Below the pieces are notes generated by a model, which was not told the origin of the DNA, did not search any database, and saw only the letters and a list, made by a program, of their open reading frames with translations. This document shows positions 1 to 12,010 of a stretch of DNA of 64,000 bases, one piece after another (the stretch's first letter is position 1; each line of letters opens with the position of its first letter). The stretch lies in the NCBI RefSeq assembly GCF_963169125.1, contig NC_084795.1, forward strand, positions 136,402,701-136,466,700, written 5' to 3'. The position numbers and the translations under genes are program-made. The stretch is from Humulus lupulus. Taxonomy: Eukaryota > Streptophyta > Magnoliopsida > Rosales > Cannabaceae.

Positions 1-865
1 CCAAACTCAAAATCCAACAATTTTCCAAGAACACAATAAAGAAAAGAGAAAAAAATCAAAATCTCAAGAACTTGAATTACCTTCTAGGATTCGAGTTCTC
101 CACTGGATTTCCCAAGCTTAGCAGTCCCTAATTCTTCAAGAACTAGCTTCAGTTCCACAAAGGGTTTCCTCTAAGATCAATACTTTAAGAGTTTTCTTCT
201 TAGAGAAAAGTAGAGTGGGAGAGAGAGAGAGCAAGAGGGAGAGACCGTGGGTGAGAGACTTGCCCCAAACTTCGGGTAAGTTTGAGCTATTCCCTTGGCA
301 AAATACCACAATACCCCTGCCTACTAAGTCTTTCCTTAAAGCCCCCACGGGAAAAAAGGTCATTTAACACCACTTTCCTACTAAACCTCAAATTACACTT
401 AAATTTCCCAATTAGACCCAGCAATCCACCAAATACAAATATTTTTCCCATATATATAACCAATATTCCAAAAATTCTCGGAAACTCACCAATTTATCAA
501 AATACCCCTAGGCCACCCCGAGCTGGGTATTTATCCCCATTGTGACTTTACCGCTACTTTGCTCAAAAGGATTGACTCATGCCGAATATATCAAATATAT
601 CCACATAATAATGTGGTCTCAAACATATAACACTTATAATTACAATTTATACCCTCAACGGGTCAAAATTACAAATATGCCCATTTTAACAAATGCGGAC
701 CTTTAGACATACTTAATACACTTAAACATGCATACTCAGTCATGTTACAATACAACTCATGTAATTCACATAATCACATAAATATTCAATTAATTAACAC
801 ATAATTACTCCACGTGCCTCCTCGCCACTAATCAAGGCTCTAAGCCTTATTAGGAATCGTTAGAT
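1..865 (-). mobile_element. A-family LTR fragment (A0), truncated by window edge
   Basis: This is the terminal part of an LTR lying in reverse orientation. It shares with three other copies in this window (18029, 40528, 61808) the near-terminal string around 826-850 (ctaatcaaggctctaagcc) and the stretch near 650-680 (gccctcaacgggtcaaaatt). The end is degraded: other copies finish in cgttaca, this one reads cgttaga at about 858-864. Immediately after it the G1 pol reading frame begins in mid-domain, so A0 looks like an insertion into the reverse-transcriptase region of G1. The missing 5' part of pol should then lie left of the window. No gene is seen in this stretch; the short frames here have no recognisable domain. 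Confidence 0.75.
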
Positions 866-2990
866 AGGCTATGAGGGATTGGCCTCAACCTAAGAATGCG
901 TCTAAGGTTAGAAGTTTCTCGGAATTCGTGGGATATTATAGAAGATTTTTGAAAGGATTTTCTAATATTGCAACACCCTTGACGAATCTAACTCGCAAAC
1001 AACAAAATTTCCTTTTGACCGAACAATGCGAAGAGATTTTTCAAAGTATGATAGAAAAGTTGTACCGACTCTAGTTTTCTGTGTGCCAATGGGAGAAAGG
1101 AAGTTTGTAGTATACTACTATGCCTCTAAGAATGGATTGGGATGTGTATTGATGCAGGAAGATAAAGTGGTGGCCTACTCCTTGAGAAAACTGAAGGAGT
1201 AGGAGCAAAGGTACCCTACTCATGAATTGAAGTTAGCGGCCATAGTTTTTGCTCTTAAGATTTGGAGGCACCATTTTTATGGAGAGAAGTGCAAAATCTA
1301 CACAAACCACAAGAGTTTAAAGTATTTCTTCACTCTGAAGGAGTTGAACATGAGGCAATGAAGGTGGTTAGAGCTTGTAAAGGACTATGATTGTGAGAAA
1401 CTATACCACCCATGAAAGACCAACGTAGTGGCAGATGCTCTAAGTAAGCACAGTTATGGGAGCATCTCGACACTTAGAGGAATAGAGATTACATTACAAA
1501 AGGATATTGTTAGGGTAGGAATCAAGCTAGTGACTGGGAGTATGTCAAGCATCACCATACAATCGACCTTATTAGCGAAAATCAAGGAGAAACAGAAAGG
1601 TAATGAGGCGCTAGTAAAGCAAGAAGCGTTGATTCAAATGGATGGCGACAGTAATTTCACTATGTCTAATGGGGGATTGATGCATTACAAGGATAGGATA
1701 TGTGTGCCCGATGACAGAGAAATTAAAGAAAATATCATGAAAGAGGCTCACACTACACCATATTCCCTAAATCATTGGTCTACCAAGATGTATAACGACC
1801 TACAGATGTTGTATTGGTGGGCAGGAATGAAGAAAGACATAGCTGAATATGTTGCTAAATGTGTGACTTGTCAACAAGTTAAGGTCGAGCATCAAAGACC
1901 AGCTGGGTTGTTACAACCTATTAGTATCCAAGAATGGAAATAGGAAGACATAGACATGGACTTTGTGGTGGGATTTCCAAGGATCACAAAGCAACACAAC
2001 TTGACTTGGGTGATTATTGATCGACTCACGAAGTCGGCACATTTTCCTCCAGTTAAGACAACTTATATTGTGGATCAGTACGTAGAGTTGTATGTAAACG
2101 AAATCGTGTGACATCACAGAGTACCAAAGTCCATCATATCAGATAGAGGTTCAATTTTTACCTAAAATTTCGGGATGAGTATATAAAGGGCCATGGGTAC
2201 CAGGTTGAAGTTTAGCACCAAATTTCATCCTCAAACTGATGGACAATCTGAGAGGACGATACAAATCTTAGAATTCATGATAAGATCATGCACACTTGAC
2301 TTTTCAGATTCTAGGAGTCCTTACCTACCGCTAATGGAGTTTTCTTATAACAATAGTTACCAGTCGACTATTGGGATCGCGCCCTACGAGATGCTTTATG
2401 GACGAAAGTGTGGGTCACCTCTTCGTTGGGATAAGGTAGGTGAAAAGCAGATACTAGGTTTGGAAGCAATTAGGGAAACCAGTGAGGTGGTAGAGAAAAT
2501 AAAAAAAAGGATGTTGATTGTCTAGAGTAGACAGAAACGTTATGCAAATCAGAAACGTCAGGAAGTTGAATTCGCAATACGTGACCTTGTGTTTCTAAGG
2601 GTCTCGCCTATGAAAGGGGTGATGCATTTTGGGGAAAAAGGTAACCTATTCCCAAGATATATAGGTCCATTTGAGATATTGGACAAGGTTGGGCAGGTTG
2701 CCTATCGCTTAGCTTTACCACTAGGCCTGGTAGAAACACACAACGTTTTTCACATTTCTATGTTGAGAAAGTACGTGACAAACCCATCCCATGAGTTGAG
2801 TTACAAGTTGTTAGAGTTGGGACATGACCTAAGCTATGACGAGAAGCCAGTGCGAATCATAAAAAAGGAAATTAAGGAACTGAGATTGAAGAAGATTCCA
2901 CTAGCAAAGGTCCTGTGGAAGAGCTGTTCGGCAAGGGAAGCAACCTAGGAGTTGGAGGATGACATTCGAAAATAGTATCCCATGCTTTTT
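866..2990 (+). pseudogene. Ty3/gypsy pol remnant (G1): RT end, RNase H, integrase, tail
   Basis: This is the C-terminal half of a Ty3/gypsy polyprotein in one orientation with many breaks. The order is: RT thumb/connection (DWPQPKNA, GYYRRFLKGFS) at 870-1074; RNase H-like region 1080-1430 ([27 protein letters not shown]); integrase zinc-finger region with CxxC (KCVTCQQVK) near 1850; integrase core 1955-2530 (DRLTKSAHF, SDRGS, HPQTDGQSERT); and a C-terminal tail with the chromovirus-like ending near 2700-2990. In-frame stops occur around 1066, 1201, 1360, 1413, 1941, 2109 and 2523. Key RNase H residues are lost: the usual CDAS reads YYAS and TDHKS reads TNHKS. The gene is dead. Its 5' part is cut off by the A0 LTR. 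Its sequence is close in type to element B further right. Confidence 0.9.
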
Positions 2991-3002
2991 GGTGAGTCGA
3001 AT

Positions 3003-3036
3003 TTCGAAGACGAAATTCCTTTTAACGAGGGTAGAT
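3003..3036 (+). other. Polypurine tract region of G1
   Basis: The pol frame runs into a segment reading gacgaaattcc then aacgagggtagat, directly before the LTR. The same arrangement (purine-rich run next to the LTR) appears in reverse at 51726-51765 in element B, which supports the boundary. In LTR retrotransposons this tract primes plus-strand DNA synthesis. Confidence 0.6.
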
Positions 3037-4015
3037 TTTAATATCTTGACACACACATGTTAATTATTGTTTATTTTAATTTATTTAATTGTTGTTTAAT
3101 TATTTTAATTTATTTAATTCACTTATTTTAATTTTATTATTTTATTTTAATATTTTTATATGTTGTCTTGTTTACTTGTTTAATTAGTTGTCACCTTGTT
3201 TACTAGGATAGTTATTATTTTATTTATTTATGTATGTAGTTATTTATTTACTTATTTATGCATTGATATAATTATATGATAATGTGTGCACGTGTGTGTG
3301 TGACCAAGCCTTGGGCATGTGGTGTGAAAGGATCAAGAGGTAATCACATTGATTTTTTTGATAATCAATGAAAAGCAAGCATGGGAATCTTGGTGATTTC
3401 AACATTATTTGAGGAATTAATGTGATAATGGTTTGATTGGGAATATTCTTAGTTGTCTTAGGATATGAATTGGAGAAATCAAAGGTGGCAATTAATGCTT
3501 GATTTTCAAAATTATGTAGAGGATTTAGAGAATGTGTGTGGAATGAATGATTTCGGGTGGTGACAACTAGTTAATTTTAAATTTGTGAGTGATTAGAAAA
3601 TCATTAATAGTTGATTAATTTATGAATGTTATGACGAGATAATGGGTGATTTTATTACTGATATTATTCCCATTTAAGTGGTGATTTGGGCAATAAAGGT
3701 AATGGAGAAGAAGAGATTTTAAAATTAGAAGGTGATTGGAGATCAATCAAGAACTTGGTTCAAGAACAAGTCCAGGTTCATGTGTTTATGGTGGTGATTA
3801 GGATTAGAATCAATTATATTTAATGGTGATTGATTTTAGAAAATCATGGATGGTGATAGTGTTTGATGAACATGGCTAGAATGAGGACTAGGTTCATGCT
3901 AGTGTGAATAGGATATGAACAATCAATGGTGATTAGGAATCAATTAGGCTATGTCGATATAAGATTGGAATCAATCAACTTCAATTGGGAGGATTTGATG
4001 TGTGTCCTTGGAGCC

Positions 4016-4023
4016 TATAAATA
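4016..4023 (+). promoter_or_regulatory. TATA box of the G1 LTR
   Basis: A clean TATAAATA sits in the context gcctataaatagagag and is followed by a long purine-rich leader. Position inside the LTR and orientation agree with the pol genes upstream. Confidence 0.65.
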
Positions 4024-4062
4024 GAGAGAGTGTAGCTCTCATTTTCGCACAACACAAAGAGA

Positions 4063-4136
4063 AGAAGAGAGAGAGAGAGAGGCATGAGGAAAGAAAGAAA
4101 GAAAGAGAGAAAGAAAGAAAGAGAGAAGGAGTGAGA
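4063..4136 (+). repeat. GA-rich simple repeat in LTR leader
   Basis: Irregular gaga/gaaa microsatellite just downstream of the LTR TATA box. The 68-residue frame across it is low-complexity (K/R/E) and is not a gene. Confidence 0.7.
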
Positions 4137-5958
4137 AAGGAAGATAAAAGTCCGAGGAGGTGGAGATTTAGCTCAAGGGCTCGGGATTTTTGTGAAGGAA
4201 GGGAATAAAGGCTTAAGGTAAAATGTTGCTTTATTGTTTAGTCTTCAAGTTCATTCTCTTCTTGTTCTTTTTATGGTTATTTGGGAGATATGATTCTTGG
4301 TTAGGGTTCGTAATCTCTAAGGTGGTGGTGATTCATAGTGGCTTTCCCTACACATCTACTTAAGGTATCTTTGGGTATTTTGAAGGTTGGTTGGTGTTGG
4401 TATTAGGGTAAGTTTGATTTATGGGAATGGTATACTTATGATTATTAAAATAAGGTTACTTGTTGCATGGCTCATGCAAAGGGATTATTGGGCGTGTGAC
4501 TTATCTATTTAAGCATGATATGGTCTAAATAAGGTTATTGTTATTTTTTGGATAGGTTTTGATCGATAAACGAGATCACTTTCTTCTTCTTTTTTTTCAA
4601 AGACTCCACACACACGTCAAGGTAAGGAGGTTAAACATGTTTGCTTTATTGCTAATGTTTATGGAATGCATGTTGTATGCAATATGTTTCACGAAATGTA
4701 CTTGGGAAGGTAAAAAGGTGGACAAAGGTTGCCACAAAGTTGACCATGGAGGTCGTAAAGAGAATAACAAGAGTTTCCTCATAGTTATCTCTCATATTTA
4801 CATGCATAGTGCGCACATAGGTTTTTTGTATGATGATTTATGGTGATTTCTATGATGATGATGATGATATGTTATGATATGAGTTTATGGTTTGGCATTT
4901 TGAGGTTTGTTTTATGTTGATTTTTTGGTTTAATTCTCATTATTAGGCTTTAGCTCACCCCCTTTTTTCCACTCACTGAGTATGTGATGGCATGGTGAGC
5001 GAGGACTGTTCCAAGAAAGTGCATGTGCTCTATGAGGGGATTACATGGACGACAACGATCCTATGAATACCATAGTTTATTATTAGTTTTATGAAATACA
5101 TTTAATTTATGTAGGGACATATTTTATTTAAATTGCATGTTTTGACTTTATCTTTTACGAAACTCGGCTCTAGAGCATTAATAAAGTCTATTTTCTTTTG
5201 GATTAAAAATATTTATCCAACGAACATGTCCTAGTTAAATTATGGTGTTATATATAGTCCAGACTTTAGGCACGTCTACCTTTAATAATGTTGCAGCACT
5301 AGGTTAAGCAAACACAAACAAATCCATACATATCTCATAATTAGAGTCTATTCAGAAAAAAATTAGAAATCTAGCTAACTTCCGAATCTCAGTCCAACCT
5401 ATAGAATGTGAGATGGCTCCACAACGAGCCTAGAAAAGTCAATCAAACACTCATCTTAATGTCAAGTAAAACTAAACACATCTCACAAACATACTCCACA
5501 TGTGCATGGGCCATGCACATGTGGCAAAAGTTGCACCACAACATTCATCATACAACGACTTCACATAAAGTCATAAAATATATATTCACAGATTTATTAC
5601 AAAAAGTAATTTTATTAAACTAGTCATTTAGCTACAATTTTACCAAATCATAATAATAAAATGTGACATTGTTTAACCCTTTTTAAAATAAAATTTCTAG
5701 GTCAAAAAATTCATGTTATTTTATAATTATCCAAAAGTTGGTGAAAGGACTAATAATACTTACTGTTGACGGTGAAATCTCGTCGACGAAATTATATCAG
5801 AAAACTCAAAGATAAGTATGGAGATATTTAGATAAGAACTTAGAATAAAGTTAAGGCAAAGTAAACATAGATCAACAATGGAGTAAGCCTTTGTATATTG
5901 CTTAATAGCCTGAGTGTACAATGAGTTTTCCAACCCCTTTGCTGGAGGGGTGAAAGTC

Positions 5959-5966
5959 TATTTATA
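5959..5966 (-). promoter_or_regulatory. TATA box of LTR D (minus strand)
   Basis: Plus-strand tatttata reads TATAAATA on the minus strand, in the context aatataaatagac. It lies downstream (in minus orientation) of the minisatellite. Confidence 0.5.
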
Positions 5967-6489
5967 TTGGAGCTCTAATGGCTCCTGGTACATCGTGGTC
6001 CCAGGGGACAAGATTGTACATAGGTACATCGTCAGGGTTGTGGCACAGGTCGTAGTGGTGTTGAAGGAGTGGTGGTCGGCTCTAGTACGTGTCAGGGGCA
6101 TGCAAAAGTACTCATGCATTGGTACCACATTACACCTCCACTACTCGCATGACACAGATGTCAGGGCCATGCTTCTGTCCTGCACCCGTACACGTATGGG
6201 TGCTTTGTACCTGATGGTTTATTCTCTCATCTCCGAGGCATGTATTTGCTCAAAGCTATTCCACATTCTACTAAGTGTAGGAAAGCTTGTGTGTTAACCT
6301 GAACGATATACTCAGTCGTCTATACCACTATTGGCTTGATACCAAATAGTTATTGGGTCTCCCTTATTGCTCCTCGTATGCCCCTTCTAGAGATCTTAGA
6401 CCCCATACAGGTACACAAGGCATTGGCCTCACAGCATAGAGGCATCTAGGCGAGACAAAGTGTAGCACAGATTTACGGCACCTCGGCAC

Positions 6490-8030
6490 AGCTGGGTGAG
6501 GTGTGGTGCGAGGCCATGGGAGCCGCGAGACCATGGTGGTGCGAGGCACCTTGGGGGCCATGAGATAATGGTGGGGCAAGGCCATGGGAGCCGTGGGACC
6601 ATGGTGGTGCGAGGCCAGGGGAGCCGCGAGACCATGGTGGAGCGTGGCCATGGGAGTCGTCGGACCATGGAGTGGGACCATGGTGGTGCGAGGCACCTTG
6701 GGGGCCGCTGGACCATGGTGGGGCGAGGCAATGGGGACCACCAAACCATGGTGGTGCGAGGCCATGGGAGCTAAGGGACCATGGTGGTGCAAGGCCATGG
6801 GAGCCACGAGACCATGGTGGTGCGAGGCCATGGGAGCCATGGGACCATGGTGATTCGAGGCCATGGGAGCCACGAGACCATGGGAGCCGCGAGACCATGG
6901 TGGTGCGAGGCACCTTGGGGGGCGTGAGATAATGGTGGGGAAAGTCCATGGGAGCCGTGGGACCATGGTGGTGCAAGGCCATGGGAGCCGTGATACCATG
7001 GTGGAGCGAGGCCATGGGAGTCAGGGGACAATGGTGGTGCGAGGCATCTTGGGGGCCGTTAGGCCATGGTGGTGCGAGACAATGGGGACCGCAAGACCAT
7101 GGTGGTGTGAGGCCATGGGAGCTGCGGGACCATGGTGGTGCGAGGCCATGGGAGTTGCGAGACCATGGTGGTGCGATGCCATGGGAGCCACGGGACCATG
7201 GTGATTCGAGGCCATAGAAGCCGCGAGACCATGGTGGTGCAAGGCATCTTGGGGGCCGCGGGACCATGGTGGTACGAGGCCAAGGGAGCCGTGAGACCAT
7301 GGTGATGCGAGGCCATGGAATCCGTGGGACCATGGTGGTGCGAGGCACCTTCGGGGCCGCGGGACCAAGGTGGTGCGAGGCCATGGGGACCGCAAGACCA
7401 TGGTGGTCCGAGGCCATGGCAGCCGCGGGACCATGGTGGTGCGAGGCCATGGGAGCCGGGAGACCATGGTGGTGCGAGGCCATGGGAGCCGCGAGACCAT
7501 GGTGGTGCGAGGCTCCTTGGGGGCCGCGGGACCATGGTTGTGCGAGGCCATGGGATCCGCGAGACCATGGTGATGCGAGGCCATGGGAGTCGCGAGACCA
7601 TGGTGGTGTGAGGCACCTTGGGGGCCGTGGGATCATGGTGGTGCGAGGCCATGGGAGCCGCGAGACCATGGTGATGCGAGGCCATGGGAGTCGCGAGACC
7701 ATGGTGGTGCGAGGCCATGGGAGCCGCAAGACCATGTTGGTGCGAGGCACCTTGGGGGCCGCGGGACCATGGGTGTGCGAGGCCATGGGAGCCATGAGAC
7801 CATGGTGATGCGAGGCACCTTGGGGGCCGTGAGAACATGGTGGTGCGAGGCCATGGGAGCCGTGGGACCATGGGTTTTGTGGGACCATGGTGGTGCAAGG
7901 CCATGGGGGTCGCGAGACCATGGTGGTGCGAGGCACCTTGGGGGTCGCGGGACCATGGTGGTGCGAGGCCATGGGAGCCGCGAGACCATGGTTGAGTGAG
8001 GCACCTTGGGGGTTGTGAGATGATGGTGGC
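6490..8030. repeat. GC-rich minisatellite, 33- and 35-bp units, about 46 copies
   Basis: Tandem units start at accatggtggtgcgaggc. There are two unit types: one continues catgggagccgcgag (33 bp), the other caccttgggggccgcggg (35 bp). A degenerate higher-order duplication is visible: the block with gataatggtggggc near 6562-6620 recurs near 6930-6985, about 360 bp later. Because units contain few stop codons, long frames are open on both strands (up to 519 codons on the minus strand, 6473-8032). The mixture of 33 and 35-bp units shifts frame repeatedly, which argues against protein coding. Each unit contains the palindrome CCATGG once or twice. Confidence 0.95.
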
Positions 8031-10259
8031 ACGAGACCCTTCCAAGCGTGAGGTACCTCCTGGCCAAGGAATTAGCACGCGATGCCCTCCTAGCCGAGAC
8101 ATCAACACGCGGGGCTCCTTGGCTGAATATGAGGCGGGATGGTCCCGTTGGGCACGTGGGTCTCGTGGAGGTGCAACATGGTGGCACTTGGGCGTAAGGT
8201 GACCTAGTCTCTAGAAAGGCAGAGACTTACGGGGCTTTGAGAGTTTTGGCCGGAACGTGGTCTCGTGAGACCTATTGGCACGAGCCCGATAACATGACTA
8301 AGTGACCCTTAGCCATGTGTTCCGTGTAGAGACTAGAAATTTTTTTCTTGGTGGATTTTCGGCATCCACATTTACATTTTTTAATAAAACAATTTACAGA
8401 CATCTTTTAAAGATAATATTTTCCTCAATTTTAAACAATACAATTTGCATGTATTTTTTTTTAAGAAGAATACATTATTAAAGTGGAGAAATCACCTTAT
8501 AGTTACATTAGTTTGAAAATATGAATTTTAGGACATAAATTGCTCTCTTTTTAGTTTATTTGTAAATCTCCATAAAATATAAACCAAAAATTAGCAAGCA
8601 TCATTTATTAAAATATGCTCATATTCATGTTTAACCATTAACCTAACATGTTCATATATTTTCACGAATTCCAAAAATATAATTAGCATACATCAAAGAG
8701 TTAAATCATTTCAAGAACATAAAATCCTAAAACAAAGCTATGGTTGAATACACCGTCAAACATAATAATATACAAACCAAATCATGCTACCTAATTCAAT
8801 TATACATCCTCAAGACACAAAACATTGCCATATAATCAACACTCACTCATTATATTTTATATTAATAGAAATTCTAACATGCTCTATATTCTAATAAAAT
8901 TACCACAACTGCATGCTCAAAATAAATAAATAAAAATAAAAACAAAATAACCATATTCTAAAACATGCCATGGCCGAACCTATACACTATATCCATTCAT
9001 GAAATTTCAATTTTTTGTTTCCCACATGATTCATCATTACAATACTAGCGTGTTTTTCAAATAATGTAATAAACAATATAACATCATATTTCTCATGCTC
9101 CAATTTACACCACATTCCCTAATCAAGGAACATGATTATTAATATTAAAGAGAAATAAAATGAACCAAACAATGTGGCTAGGCCGAAACATACATCCACC
9201 ATTTATTCTTGTTTCTAAAATTTAAATAAAAACCTTATCATGCTTCTAATCAAGAGACCATCACCATACATGTATTCATCATAGCAATAGTGAAAAAACA
9301 TATACATTATACTCATCAAAACTAAATGATAAAAAATAAACATATTTTCTCAAGACATCAAACAATAATCCATGGCCATAAACAAGAATCAAATCAACAA
9401 AAGGTTAGGGAATCCCATTACCTCCCTGGTAGTGTTTCAAGAACACAAAAGTAAATCAATCATTGGGCACCCTAGGGGTTTCAAAATACACAACACCAAG
9501 AGAAAAGAAAACATCTTAGAATTGATCAGAAGAAACTTAAACTTAGGGATTTAAAACCACAACAAGATCATACATACGTAGGGTATTCAAAACCTCTTCA
9601 TCTTCTCCTTCTTTCTCTCTTTCATTTTCTCTTGATTTCTCTCTTCTTTCCTCTCCTTTTTGTGCTCTCCCTCTCTCTCTTTCTCTCTCAAAGCTTCCGC
9701 AGCCACAATGAGCCTCCAAGGCTCACACTTTTCCTTTTATAACTCCTAGTGACCTATCTCTAATGAAAATAAAACCTAGGTATGAAAGTTCAAGTTCTTA
9801 TCCCACAAAATAAGTATAAATCCTGCCATTTCCTCCCTTTGTCCAAGCTTATACTCATCTAAACCGTATCCAAATGTGAACAAAAACTAAATGGAAAATC
9901 ATTGTCATCTTATCTTAAAAAGAGGACAACCAATATTTCATTTCTACTTCCTTTATTTTCTTAACTTAAATTAATTAAAATAAAAAAAATCTCATACACA
10001 CACTTCTACACATTTTGGCACACACACAAAATAGAAAAATGAATCCTATTCCAATCACATAATTTGTCACACATAATAAAATGTAACACTAAAAATTATG
10101 CAACACAATTAATCCAAATAATTCATATACAAATCCTAATTCACATAAAACAAATAATTCAAATATTTTCTAATAACCAAACAATTTAAAATAAAAAAAA
10201 TTTAGGGCACTATCGATATCGATACTCACCTCAAGAGTAATAAATATACTACAACGTGT

Positions 10260-11090
10260 CTAACAATTATCAACTAATTGAGAAAATCAACAAGAAATGT
10301 CTTGTTTATCCCACGCTTCATCAAAATCAAGAAATCAACCCATTAAAAAAAACTTTTTGATTGGATGAGAATAAATGAAGAAATAATAATTTGTCCCATA
10401 TCCAATTTGGAACTTTGCTTTTCCCCATAACTTTTCATACTTTATAATTCATATAAGATTAAACCATGCGCAATACAAATTAAATCGATCCTTTTAAATT
10501 TGAATGAAAATGTTAGGAAAAATAAAAGCAACGCTGGAAAGAAAAAAAGAAATATTTTTCTATCAATATTTTCAGATGAAAAAATTATCTTGAATTAGAA
10601 AACCAAAATAAAAGAGAAAAATAATTCATAATTCAAGAAAATTTGGACTCAACTCTATCAAACAAAGGAAAAGATATTGAAGAAAATTATGCAGTATCAA
10701 AGATGAAAAAATAAAAAACAATACTAGAACAATATGGAAGTGGGGTTTGATTTCTTACTAAAAAGATATTGGCTTTTTCAATTGAGATGGGATAATTATT
10801 TAAATACAAAAATAGTTGCTAATATCAAAGTATATTATCTCTACATAGATTAATAAACTGAAGACACATTACTATAGCTTCTATTAAAAGGGCAGAAATG
10901 GGTCTGGATATTCTAATGATTCAGAAAAATATAAATCTTATATAATTGATTAAAAGGGGAATATTACTTATTGAACCAGTTCGTCTATCTATAAAAAATG
11001 AAGGGCGGATTATTGTATATCCAATGAAATGTAAGGGGAATATTACTTACCTTGGCACAATGCTAAGCTTAAGCGACAAGAAACTTATAA
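10260..11090 (+). pseudogene. ycf1: ycf1 (tic214) C-terminal fragment, plastid-derived
   Basis: Translation in shifting frames gives ycf1-like stretches: a NEEI..PISNLE-like segment near 10360-10415, the low-complexity NK/EKKK region near 10510-10640, then [12 protein letters not shown] (about 10760-10800), followed by KGEYYLLNQFVYL-like and [12 protein letters not shown] segments. In functional plastids TIC214 is a large envelope protein linked to protein import. Here several stops and frameshifts break it and no start or end is present. Identification rests on my memory of the conserved C-terminal ycf1 segments. Confidence 0.75.
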
Positions 11091-11094
11091 TAAT

Positions 11095-11900
11095 CCAATG
11101 AAAAAGAAAGAACAAACAAATGCTTTTTATTTTGTAACCGTTTTGGGGATGGAAACTGAACTTCCTTTTGGTTTTCTCCAAAAACAAATTTAATATTTTG
11201 AACCTATTTTTAAAAAAATCAAGAAGAAAACCTATTAAATTGAAAAAGAAAATTTTTAGAGTTGTAAAAGAAAGAAAAGAAAAAAAAAAACTCAAAAGAA
11301 TGAAAAAAAGGGTTATTCAAAATCAAAGCATTCATTTTTTTTTTTTAAATTATAAAAAAACTTTAAAAAATAAACCTAATTTTCTTGAAAGAGAAAGAAA
11401 TTGAAATATATGAATTGAGTAAAAAAAAAGATTTGATAATTAATAATGAGATAATGGATGAATCATCTATTAACATTGAATAGACGAATTGGACAACTTT
11501 TTCATTGAAAAAAAAATATGAGATCTAACTAATAAAACAAAATACAATCATAAGTCAAATACAAAAAATTCCAAAAGACAACAAAAAAGGATTTATAAGC
11601 CCACAAAAAAATATGTGTTTTAACAAAATGAGTTATGCTAATGAAAGATTGAAATTGCCAAAAAATATTTTTCAGACATTATTAAAAAAACAGAAATAAC
11701 TAGTTATAGTAGGCATAAAGAGACTAAATGAAATATATTCTTTTTTTACATATGTTTCTAAAGCATATCCCTAAATTTCTATTTATAAAAGATATGAAGA
11801 TAAATAAAAATACCAATTGAAACTTTTTAATTCATCAATTATTATAATTATAGAAGGTGGTCCTAACAAAAATGGAGTAACATAAGTAAGAACTTAATTC
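11095..11900 (+). pseudogene. ycf1: ycf1 internal fragment, plastid-derived
   Basis: A GMETELPFGFSPK-like reading near 11145-11185 and a Lys-rich KKIFRVVKERK segment near 11245-11285 fit a more N-terminal part of ycf1 than the preceding fragment. The order is therefore inverted relative to the intact gene. Further downstream an INIE*TNWTTF-like segment near 11470-11505 fits a known conserved ycf1 region. The frame is broken repeatedly. The junction with the first fragment lies near 11040-11095, where the string ggggaatattactta (first at 10958) is repeated. Confidence 0.65.
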
Positions 11901-11933
11901 ATCATCTGTGACATCTATCCGCTTCAAAATTTT

Positions 11934-12010
11934 ATGGAAGTTATGCATGAACGTAATGCTCACAACTTCCCTCTAAACCTAGTGGTTGTAGAGGTTTCAT
12001 CCATAAATGG
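11934..12010 (+). pseudogene. psbA: psbA 3' end fragment, plastid-derived
   Basis: Reads [16 protein letters not shown] then [10 protein letters not shown], the C-terminus of the photosystem II D1 protein with substitutions. The stop codon is lost (tat after the final Gly codon). It leads straight into the trnH-psbA spacer sequence, as in a plastid genome. A second trace of the psbA end, in opposite orientation, lies at about 14958-14978. Confidence 0.85.

Larger units (their letters stand above)
3037..5252 (+). mobile_element. 3' LTR of G1 (about 2.2 kb)
   Basis: It follows the polypurine tract of G1. The start (tttaatatc) looks like a decayed tgtaatatc. The end near 5252 (tgttata) looks like a decayed tgttaca, so both boundaries are approximate by a few bases. 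The interior has a TATA box at 4016 followed by a purine-rich leader (gagaaagaaagaaa). Around 4944-4975 is a ggctttagctcaccccc string that also occurs in the C-fwd LTR near 26540, showing relationship. No second LTR of G1 is in the window. No gene is seen in it. Confidence 0.6.
5764..8370 (-). mobile_element. Solo LTR D carrying a GC-rich minisatellite
   Basis: The segment begins TGTTGACGGTGAAATC and ends GGCATCCACA, so it has TG...CA ends. The flanking pentamers are cttac (5759-5763) and tttac (8371-8375), a four-of-five match expected for an old target-site duplication. It sits inside an AT-rich LTR remnant and is strikingly more GC-rich than its host. A minus-strand TATA box at 5959-5966 sets the likely orientation. 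About 60% of its length is the 33/35-bp tandem array at 6490-8030. There are no internal retrotransposon genes, hence the call of solo LTR; a non-autonomous element without a copy of a second LTR is the alternative. Confidence 0.6.
5290..10213 (-). mobile_element. Diverged reverse-oriented C-type LTR, interrupted by solo LTR D
   Basis: Two parts (about 5290-5763 and 8371-10213) read as a degraded LTR in minus orientation. The left part matches the C family in reverse: an 'acaacgagcctag' block near 5420 and a 'catgggccatgcacatgt' block near 5505 correspond to 22960-23057 and 26928-26945 of C-rev. The right end (aaatttagggcactat, about 10195-10210) corresponds to the C-rev end aaatttggtgcactaca. 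Near 9725-9745 there is a minus-strand TATA-like ttataaaag followed by a CT-rich stretch (9595-9700) that would be the purine-rich leader. The left boundary is truncated or scrambled; 5253-5289 is unassigned. No gene is seen. Confidence 0.55.

Noticed and set aside
282..545. 87-codon frame at the left edge
   Set aside because: Low-complexity translation of LTR A0 with no relative in the other A copies' frames.
6490..8030. Possible CRISPR-like array
   Set aside because: Units are contiguous and near-identical without unique spacers, in a plant nuclear setting. It is a minisatellite.
6473..8032. 519-codon minus-strand frame rich in His-His-Gly and Pro-Met-Ala repeats
   Set aside because: It is translation of the 33/35-bp minisatellite. 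Other long frames are open over the same DNA on both strands, and the 35-bp units shift frame, so no protein selection is visible.
11047..11404. Overlapping 78-82 codon frames rich in Lys or Phe
   Set aside because: They are remnants and shadows of the decayed ycf1 segment.
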